From the NCBI GenBank assembly GCA_038255145.1, contig JBBSLP010000001.1:198225-262224 (forward strand): a stretch of 64,000 bases of DNA. The letters run 5' to 3'. The DNA is from WHTX01 sp038255145 (lineage in GTDB: Bacteria > Actinomycetota > Acidimicrobiia > Acidimicrobiales > CAIXPF01). Below the pieces are notes generated by a model. The model was not told the origin of the DNA and did no database searches. It saw only the letters and a program-made list of their open reading frames with translations. Positions 58,445 to 64,000 of this stretch are shown here, in pieces (the stretch's first letter is position 1; the number at the start of each line of letters is the position of its first letter). The position numbers and the translations under genes were made by a program.

Positions 58445-60598
58445 ATGGACACGCCGGCGCTCCTGACCCCTGGCGGGGGCCGGAGCCTGCGTTCCCGGTG
58501 GCACCGGGCCTTCGCCCTGCTCACCGCCGTGGTCCTCCTGTGCGGACTGACCACCCTGGTCGGTACCAGGGTGCTGGTGGACCGGTTCCGTGGCGCCGCC
58601 GTGCGCTCCGAGGGCCAGGCCACGACGGACGCTCAGCTGCGCTCGGACCTCGTGGTCCACGCCATCCTCTTCACCAACCCCATCAGCACCAGCCAGCAGG
58701 CGCAGGTCGGCCAGATCGAGGCGGCCATCTACGCCGACTTCGCCCGGGCCATGGCCGCCGAGGGCAACCCCGCAGCCCGGGTGCTGCTGGCCACCTCGCT
58801 CAGCACGTGGGAGGACCTGGTGGCCATGGGAGCCCCCGGCGGCATCCCCGGTGACCTGGCCACCCGGGGCCTCGCCGTCACCAGCCGGGAGCCGACCGTA
58901 CTCGCCCTGCTCGAAGAGGCCGGCTCCACCGGTCGACGGGCCGAGCGGGCCGACCTGGCCCGGGCCGCCCTGTTCGACCGACGGGCCATGGCCGTGGTCG
59001 CCCTGCTCGTGCTGGTGGCCATGGCCCTGGCCGTGCGCCTGGCCCGACGCCTGTCCCGTGAGGTGCTCCGCCCGGTCGAGGTCCTGCGCGACCACGCCAA
59101 CGAGCTGGCCGCGGGCAACCTCGAGCACCGGGTCGACCTGGACCGGGTCGAACTGCGCCGCACCGACGAGTTCGGCCAGCTGGCCGTGAGCTTCAACGCC
59201 ATGGCCGACGCCATCGCCGGCACCCAGCGGACGCTGACCCGCAAGGCCAACACCGACCCGCTGAGCGGGTTGGCCAACCGGGCGGCGTTCCGGGTCCGGC
59301 TGGAGGCCGCCCTGGCCCGACCCGAGCGCCGCGCCGGCAGCCTGGCCGTGCTCTTCGTCGACCTCGACGATTTCAAGGACGTCAACGACTCCCTGGGCCA
59401 CGCCGCCGGCGATGCCCTGCTCCACGTGGTGGCCCAACGGCTGAGCGAGGTCGTCCGCCCCGGTGACCTGGTGGCCCGGCTGGGCGGCGACGAGTTCGCC
59501 CTGCTGCTCGACGACCTGGCCCAGCCCGATCTGGCCGCGACGGTGGCCGAGCGGGTGGTGGCCGCCGTGGCCCAGCCCATCGACGTCGGCGACACCGTCG
59601 TCCACGTCGGGGTGAGCGTCGGGCTCGCCCTGCGCCAGACCGATTCCACCTTCGACCTGCTGATGCGCCAGGCCGACATGGCCATGTACGCGGCCAAGGG
59701 CAAGGGCAAGAACCGGGTCGAGAGCTTCGACGCCGGGCCCGATGGCGTGACCGTGTCCCTCGACCCCCTGCGGGTCGACGTGGGCGGTGCTGCCCAGCGT
59801 GGTGAGCTCGTCGTCGAGTTCCAGCCCGTGGTCGACTTGACCACCGGGTCCCTGGTGGGGCTGGAGGCGCTCGTCCGCTGGCAGCACCCCACCCGGGGTC
59901 TGCTGCCCCCGTCGTTGTTCATCGACCTGGCCGAGCGCTCCGGCGCCATCATCGGTCTCGGCTCCTGGGTCCTCGAGACCGCCACCCGCCAGCTCCGGCG
60001 CTGGCAGAGCCGCTACGGCGTGGACGAGCTGTGGGTGTCGGTGAACGTGTCCGCCCTGCAACTGGACGGGCCCGGCTTCGTCAGCGGGGTCGAGCGGGTG
60101 CTGCGTTCGACCGGTCTCGATGCCGCCAGCCTCGTGCTCGAGGTCACCGAGTCGGTCCTCGTCGATCCCCACGGGGGTGCCGCCGCCGCCCTGACCACGT
60201 TGCGGTCCCAGGGCGTCCGCGTCGCCCTCGACGACTTCGGTACCGGGTACTCCTCCATCGGCTACCTGCGCCAGCTGCCCGTGGACATGCTCAAGGTCGA
60301 CGCCTCCTTCGTCACCGGCACCTCGGTCGGCAGCCGTGACGACACCCTGCTCGAGGCCATCGTGGGCATGGCCCGCCACCTGGGCCTCGACGTCATCCCC
60401 GAAGGCATCGAGCAGCCCGGGGAGCTGCAACACCTGCGAGCCATGGGCTGCCACCTGGGGCAGGGGTTCCTGCTGTCCCGGCCTCTCTCCGTCGACGGCG
60501 TGGAAGCCCTGCTCGCCGCCCCCCTCCCCTTCCCCCACATCGGGCTCGACGGTCACATCGAGGTGGTGGACGGCCACTCCCGGGCGTCGTCCACCTGA
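58445..60598 (+). CDS. HAMP-GGDEF-EAL cyclic-di-GMP protein
   Basis: 717 residues from ATG 58445. Two membrane helices (about 22-43 and 178-198) enclose an extracytoplasmic sensor. HAMP (about 200-252), GGDEF (about 265-425), EAL (about 440-695). GGDEF is ARLGGDEFALLL with RxxD five residues upstream. EAL motifs are intact: VGLEALVRWQ, VSVNVSALQL, EVTESVL, ALDDFGTGYSS, LKVDASFV, PEGIEQ. It can likely both make and hydrolyse cyclic di-GMP in response to a periplasmic signal. Divergent from the SARP-TPR gene with a palindrome between them. Confidence 0.93.
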   Translation: MDTPALLTPGGGRSLRSRWHRAFALLTAVVLLCGLTTLVGTRVLVDRFRGAAVRSEGQATTDAQLRSDLVVHAILFTNPISTSQQAQVGQIEAAIYADFARAMAAEGNPAARVLLATSLSTWEDLVAMGAPGGIPGDLATRGLAVTSREPTVLALLEEAGSTGRRAERADLARAALFDRRAMAVVALLVLVAMALAVRLARRLSREVLRPVEVLRDHANELAAGNLEHRVDLDRVELRRTDEFGQLAVSFNAMADAIAGTQRTLTRKANTDPLSGLANRAAFRVRLEAALARPERRAGSLAVLFVDLDDFKDVNDSLGHAAGDALLHVVAQRLSEVVRPGDLVARLGGDEFALLLDDLAQPDLAATVAERVVAAVAQPIDVGDTVVHVGVSVGLALRQTDSTFDLLMRQADMAMYAAKGKGKNRVESFDAGPDGVTVSLDPLRVDVGGAAQRGELVVEFQPVVDLTTGSLVGLEALVRWQHPTRGLLPPSLFIDLAERSGAIIGLGSWVLETATRQLRRWQSRYGVDELWVSVNVSALQLDGPGFVSGVERVLRSTGLDAASLVLEVTESVLVDPHGGAAAALTTLRSQGVRVALDDFGTGYSSIGYLRQLPVDMLKVDASFVTGTSVGSRDDTLLEAIVGMARHLGLDVIPEGIEQPGELQHLRAMGCHLGQGFLLSRPLSVDGVEALLAAPLPFPHIGLDGHIEVVDGHSRASST

Positions 60599-60692
60599 CA
60601 CCAACCCGACCCGACCGCAGCTCCCGGGGTCCGGCACGGGGGTTGGATGATACGTTGGGGCCCGAACGTCTCACACCCTGGGGGAGGCCGTT

Positions 60693-61841
60693 GTGGAACA
60701 GGCGACACGGATCCGGCTGGCCGGCGAGATCCTCGGCCACATGCGGGAGGGCACCGTCCCCCTGGCGCCGGGGGTGATGGAGAACCCCATCACCGTCTAC
60801 ACCGACGCCGGCCACCTGGCCCGCGAGCGCGAGGCGCTCTTCCGGGCCCACCCCCGCATCGTCGGCTACAGCAGCCAGCTGCAGAGCTCGGGCGACTTCG
60901 TCACCGACGACCTCGGCGGGCAGCCCCTGCTGATCATCCGGGGTGAGGACGGGGTCCTGCGGGGCTTCTACAACGTGTGCCGCCACCGCGGTGCCGCCGT
61001 CGAGTCGGCGCCGTGCGGCAACCAGCGCCGGTTCAGTTGCCCCTACCACGCCTGGACCTACGACACGACGGGTGCCCTGCGCTCGGTGCCCAACGGCGAC
61101 GGCTTCCCCGACCTCGACGCCGACCGCCAGGGCCTGGCCGCCGTGCCCGTGGTCGAGCGCCACGGCTTCGTGTGGTTGCTGCCCGAGGGGTGGACCGCGG
61201 ACGACCTGATCGCCTCGCTGGCCGGCCTCGACGCCGAGCTCACCGCCTACGGCATCGCCGACTTCGTGGTCGAACGCAGCGAGGTGGTGCGCCAGCCCTT
61301 CAACTGGAAGCTGGTCATGGACGGCTTCCTCGAGACGTACCACCTGCGCTTCCTGCACAAGGCCACCGTCGGGCCCTACATCCAGTCCAACTTCACCCCC
61401 ACCGAGGCCCTGGGTGACCACGTGCGCATGGTCGCCATCCGCTACTCGATGGACAGCCAGAAGGGCAAGGAGCCCGAAGAGCTCGACCTGCTGCCCCACG
61501 TCGCCGTCATCTACGTGGTGTTCCCCAACACCATCCTCATCTGGCAGGCCGACCACTTCGAGGTGTGGACCGTGCACCCCGACGGCGACGACCCCGCGGC
61601 CAGCGTCATGCGGGCCTCACTGCTGGCGCCCGGGCCCACCCTGACCGAGGACGACCAGCTCCACTGGGACCTGAACTGGAAGATCCTCATGGACACCGTC
61701 ATCACCGAGGACTTCGTCGTCGCCCGCACCATCCAGCAGGGTTTCAACACCCCGGCCCAGAAGTCCGTGGTGTTCGGCCGCAACGAACCCGCCCTGCAGC
61801 AGTACCACCGCCGCCTCGACGCCTCCATGGCCCGCTCCTGA
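60693..61841 (+). CDS. Rieske non-heme iron oxygenase, alpha-subunit-like
   Basis: 382 residues from a GTG. Rieske [2Fe-2S] ligands: Cys96-x-His98 (NVCRHRG) and Cys116-x2-His119 (FSCPYHAW). Mononuclear iron site: DGFLETYHLRFLHK with His217 and His222, plus an Asp in the late DLNWKILMDTVITED region. Catalyses dihydroxylation or demethylation of an aromatic or cyclic substrate with a separate reductase. A VOC protein lies 72 nt downstream on the same strand. Confidence 0.92.
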   Translation: MEQATRIRLAGEILGHMREGTVPLAPGVMENPITVYTDAGHLAREREALFRAHPRIVGYSSQLQSSGDFVTDDLGGQPLLIIRGEDGVLRGFYNVCRHRGAAVESAPCGNQRRFSCPYHAWTYDTTGALRSVPNGDGFPDLDADRQGLAAVPVVERHGFVWLLPEGWTADDLIASLAGLDAELTAYGIADFVVERSEVVRQPFNWKLVMDGFLETYHLRFLHKATVGPYIQSNFTPTEALGDHVRMVAIRYSMDSQKGKEPEELDLLPHVAVIYVVFPNTILIWQADHFEVWTVHPDGDDPAASVMRASLLAPGPTLTEDDQLHWDLNWKILMDTVITEDFVVARTIQQGFNTPAQKSVVFGRNEPALQQYHRRLDASMARS

Positions 61842-61913
61842 GGGCCGGCCGCCGCCGGTCCGCGTCGTACGAACATACGTGCGCCTGGGCCGGCCGGCTG
61901 CCAAGATGGGGTC

Positions 61914-62285
61914 ATGCTCGACCACCTTTCCATCCAGTGCGGTGACGTGGCCGCCAGCGCGGCGTTCTACGACACCGTGCTGGCCACCATCGGCGGCCAA
62001 CGCCTCATGGACTTCGGCACGGTCATCGGTTATGGCATCCCGCCCAACCCCGACTTCTGGCTGGGCCCGCACAACGTCGGCGAGGGGTTCCGCGAGTCCC
62101 ACATCGCCTTCAGGGCCGAGGACCGGGTCACGGTGCGGGCCTTCTTCAACGCCGCCGTGGCTGCGGGGGCCGAGGGCCTGCACGAGCCCAGGCTGTGGCC
62201 CGAGTACCACCCCGACTACTACGGCGCCTTCGTGCGCGACCCCGACGGCCACAACGTCGAGGCCGTCTGCCACAAGCCCGAGTAG
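61914..62285 (+). CDS. VOC family protein (glyoxalase/extradiol dioxygenase-like fold)
   Basis: 123 residues, ATG start. Beta-alpha-beta-beta-beta modules: LDHLSIQCGDVAASAAFYDT, VIGYGIPPNPDFWLGP, HIAFRAEDRVTVRAFFNAAV and YYGAFVRDPDGHNVEAVCH. Metal residues His4, His (HIAF) and Glu near VEAVC are visible. Common lactoylglutathione-lyase-like protein; its real substrate is unknown. It could be a partner to the Rieske gene. The 3' end overlaps the opposing SRPBCC gene by 67 nt. Confidence 0.88.
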   Translation: MLDHLSIQCGDVAASAAFYDTVLATIGGQRLMDFGTVIGYGIPPNPDFWLGPHNVGEGFRESHIAFRAEDRVTVRAFFNAAVAAGAEGLHEPRLWPEYHPDYYGAFVRDPDGHNVEAVCHKPE

Positions 62286-62671
62286 GCGATGGCGGTGGCG
62301 CCCGCAGCCATCATCGCCGCCACCGTGGGGCCGAGCGCGTCCGGTAGGACGTCGCTGATCCACACCAGTCGCGCCCCCGCCGCCCCGTCGACGGCGGGCA
62401 GGACCTCGACGCTGGCCTGGTGGTGGGTGAGGCCGAGCCTGCTGTCCACGACGGCGTAGACGAGCCGGCGCTGCTCGTCGTCGGCGCTGACCAGCCGCTC
62501 CCGGGCTCGGGCGCCGTTCACGAAGGTGACGATGCGGTCGTCGCCGTCGAGACGGGTGGCGGTCACGAACCCGGCGGCCACCCGCTGGTGCACGGCGCCG
62601 AAGTCACGCAGGGCGTCCCAGGCCGCGTCGGGGCCGATGCCCAGGTCGATGTCGGTGCGCAGTGAGGTCAT
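62219..62671 (-). CDS. SRPBCC family protein
   Basis: 150 residues from ATG 62671. Polyketide cyclase/START-like domain: TDIDLGIGPDAAWDALRDFG, IVTFVNGARARERLVSADDE, RRLVYAVVDSRLGLTHHQAS, LVWISDVLPDALGPTVAAMM. The last about 20 residues (YSGLWQTASTLWPSGSRTKA) are read through the antisense of the VOC gene and look non-native, suggesting loss of the original stop. Small hydrophobic ligand binding is likely. Confidence 0.72.
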   Translation of the reverse strand: MTSLRTDIDLGIGPDAAWDALRDFGAVHQRVAAGFVTATRLDGDDRIVTFVNGARARERLVSADDEQRRLVYAVVDSRLGLTHHQASVEVLPAVDGAAGARLVWISDVLPDALGPTVAAMMAAGATAIAYSGLWQTASTLWPSGSRTKAP

Positions 62672-62726
62672 GGGCCGATGGTGGGGCCTCCCGCGACGGG
62701 AGGGGCAAGCCCTGGGCCCCCGCAGA

Positions 62727-63275
62727 TCAGGCCGCCGCTGAGACCGGTGGGGCGAAGTAGGCCCCGGGGGTGCGGCCGGTGTGGCGGCGGAAGGCCTCGA
62801 CGAAGGCGCTGGGCGAGCGGAAGCCCACCTCGTGGGCCACCCGGCCCGCGGGCACGCCTGCGGCCAGTGCGACCAGGGCGCGGCACAGGCGGGCCTCGCG
62901 GTGAGCTCGGCCGGTACGAGCAGGTCGAACACCACCGTCTCGGCGTGGCGGCGGGCGTCGGGGGTGAGGCATCCGGTAGCGGTGCACGTGGGGCACGCCC
63001 ACCGGGGCGATGGCCTCGAGCACGCCGGGCCGATCGTCGTCGAGGTCGTCGGTGTCGACCTCGGCTGTGTCGATCTTGGCGGTGTCGAGCTCGGCTGTGT
63101 CGATCTCGACTGTGTCGATCTGGTCGTCAACGTCGGGGCGGCCGTCGTAGCGGGCGTCGTCGAACGGCGCTTCGTCGAACGGCGCTTCGTCGAACGGCGC
63201 TTCGTCGAACAGGGGACCATCGAGGACCTCGGGTGGCGCCAGGGTGGCCGTCGGAGAAAGGCCGTCTGGCGACAT
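62727..63275 (-). pseudogene. Frameshifted AraC-family regulator with acidic tandem repeats
   Basis: The C-terminal part reads ARLCRALVALAAGVPAGRVA, HEVGFRSPSAFVEAFRRHTG, the second HTH of an AraC regulator, but the first HTH is missing. A neighbouring frame supplies PDARRHAETVVFDLLVPAEL, so at least two frameshifts are present. The N-terminal part is unusual: the 15-nt repeat encoding FDEAP three times at about 63160-63215, then an IDT(V/A)E-type repeat at about 63060-63125 (tandem 15-18-nt units). It cannot encode a normal AraC protein. Confidence 0.65.
63060..63220 (-). repeat. Short tandem repeats in AraC remnant
   Basis: GTCGAACGGCGCTTC occurs three to four times at 63160-63215. Further along, units of TCGGCTGTGTCGATCT type repeat at 63060-63125. 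They encode acidic, low-complexity text. Confidence 0.65.
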
Positions 63276-63294
63276 CGGACGGCACGCTATCGCC

Positions 63295-63722
63295 GTGCGC
63301 GACAACCGTGCCATACCTACGGTGTTCGGCGTGCCGTCCGCCGATGTCGACGGCCTGCTGGCCCTCACGGACCTGGTCGGGCCCTATGCCATCCGCGGCT
63401 GCTCACCGACCTGGGTATGGAGCTGGCCCCCGCCGTGGCCGCCCTGCCGCCCGACGGCACCAGCTTCTCCGTGTTCGTGGGTCGGGAGCAGATCGCCCTG
63501 CCCGAAGCCGACGTGCTCCTGCTGCGGGCCGCCGACCCCACCCTGGAGGCCACCTTCGAGGCCGATCCGTTGTTCCAGGGCCTCCCGGTGGTGCAGCGCA
63601 AGGACCACATCTGGACCGGCGAGGACCTGTGGTCGTCGTTCCGCAGCCCGTCGGTGCTGACCATCCCCTACGCCCTCGAGCACCTCGAGCCCGAACTGGA
63701 AGGCATCGGCCTGGGCGGCTGA
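63295..63722 (+). pseudogene. Fragment of an iron-siderophore-type substrate-binding protein gene
   Basis: Reads TVFGVPSADVDGLLALTDLV-GPYAIRG, then shifts frame to LLTDLGMELAPAVAALPPDG, FSVFVGREQIALPEADVLLL, LEATFEADPLFQGLPVVQRK and SPSVLTIPYALEHLEPELEG. This is the C-terminal lobe of FecB/FhuD-like periplasmic binding proteins (DADVLLLRA...ADPLFQGLPVV). The N-terminal lobe, the signal peptide and a start are missing. Confidence 0.7.
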
Positions 63723-63921
63723 GGCCGGTGTGGCCGTACTCCCGTCCAACGGCGACGGGACCGGAGTGACCACCTACGCTCCGCCCTGGTCAGTGCCGGT
63801 GGAGCACCAGCGCGACCCGAGGGAGCAGGGATGCCAGTGATCACCGCGTTCGAATCAGGTCAGTTTCTGTGGCTGCTGCGCAGCCGTGACGCGTGCGTGA
63901 AAATGGGTGCGAGCGAGCCCG
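63723..63921. other. Intergenic region, no confident gene
   Basis: A possible 38-codon frame at 63831-63947 (+) with a purine-rich site upstream overlaps the next partial gene and is not convincing. Nothing else seen. Confidence 0.35.
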
Positions 63922-64000
63922 TCACGCCGTCGTCTTCTTGGTCCTGAGGCCGTAGATCAGTTTGGTGTGGGGCCCGACCAGAAGGGCAGCGCACTGTTGC
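63922..64000 (-). CDS. C-terminal end of an off-window gene (about 25 residues)
   Basis: A minus-strand frame enters from beyond the window and ends at TGA 63924-63922: QCAALLVGPHTKLIYGLRTK, then KTTA. Coding-like codon use, but too short to assign. Confidence 0.35.
   Translation of the reverse strand, partial: QQCAALLVGPHTKLIYGLRTKKTTA

Noticed and set aside
63841..63860. GTTCGAATC-like text as a tRNA T-loop
   Set aside because: No acceptor or anticodon stem could be formed around it. No tRNA was found anywhere in the window.
63831..63947. 38-codon plus-strand frame with a purine-rich upstream site
   Set aside because: Overlaps the partial minus-strand gene end, ordinary composition, no recognisable peptide.
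1..64000. Prophage, integrative element or biosynthetic gene cluster
   Set aside because: No integrase, terminase, capsid, transposase, PKS or NRPS genes; codon use and GC are uniform over most of the window.

Overview
The window is GC-rich actinobacterial DNA of about 70 percent GC with strong third-position GC bias. The gene content suits a soil or aquatic actinobacterium, possibly Acidimicrobiia-like. It includes luciferase-like F420/FMN oxidoreductases, many crotonases and other acyl-CoA enzymes, a relative of the mycothiol-dependent nitroreductase, TetR and SARP-type regulators, and GTG starts with 1-4 nt overlaps. The taxonomic guess is inference. I saw no rRNA, tRNA, CRISPR array, phage module or transposase.

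Layout. 0-4 kb: a MoxR/DUF58/membrane-protein operon and a coupled cluster of three very small genes. 4-10.6 kb: PPOX and luciferase-like flavoproteins, a low-Mr phosphatase, secreted NPCBM-like proteins, a 46-residue membrane peptide, and a coupled GlxA/DJ-1 pair. 10.6-13.5 kb: a GGDEF/degenerate-EAL gene coupled to a decayed GGDEF gene. 13.7-21.8 kb: acyl-CoA metabolism (two crotonases, CoA-transferase, thioesterase, SDR, acyl-CoA dehydrogenase, nitronate monooxygenase) and a small gene flanked by inverted copies of a dispersed repeat. 22-26 kb: a MazEF-type toxin-antitoxin pair, a P-type ATPase remnant, and a TetR/haloalkane dehalogenase/DsbA-like/methyltransferase cluster. 26-29.6 kb: an MFS transporter, an AhpD-family gene with an in-frame TGA where the second Cys of a CxxC motif is expected (candidate selenoprotein), and a glutamate-synthase-like flavoprotein. 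29.6-33.3 kb: three broken genes interleaved with two intact ones. 33.3-44 kb: a membrane protein, MaoC-like and Nudix proteins, a PEP mutase-like enzyme, a second GGDEF/EAL protein, an F420-type oxidoreductase, an alcohol dehydrogenase and two tandem polysaccharide deacetylase-like genes. 44-50 kb: a CAP-domain secreted protein, hydrolases, a crotonase, a carboxyltransferase and gene remnants. 50-64 kb: a cyclase-family enzyme, OtsA, an alcohol dehydrogenase, a micro-ORF behind a strong hairpin, a kinase/methyltransferase pair, a SARP-TPR regulator with a frame-sensitive 10-nt repeat divergent from a third GGDEF/EAL gene, a Rieske oxygenase, a VOC protein, and two more remnants.

Themes. Acyl-CoA, halogenated and ring-compound catabolism dominates. 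Cyclic-di-GMP signalling is represented by three GGDEF/EAL genes plus one relic. About nine gene remnants are scattered through the window, concentrated at 29.6-33.3, 49.4-50 and 62.7-63.7 kb. The most notable observation is the candidate selenocysteine codon at 27569-27571, followed by a plausible SECIS-like stem-loop.
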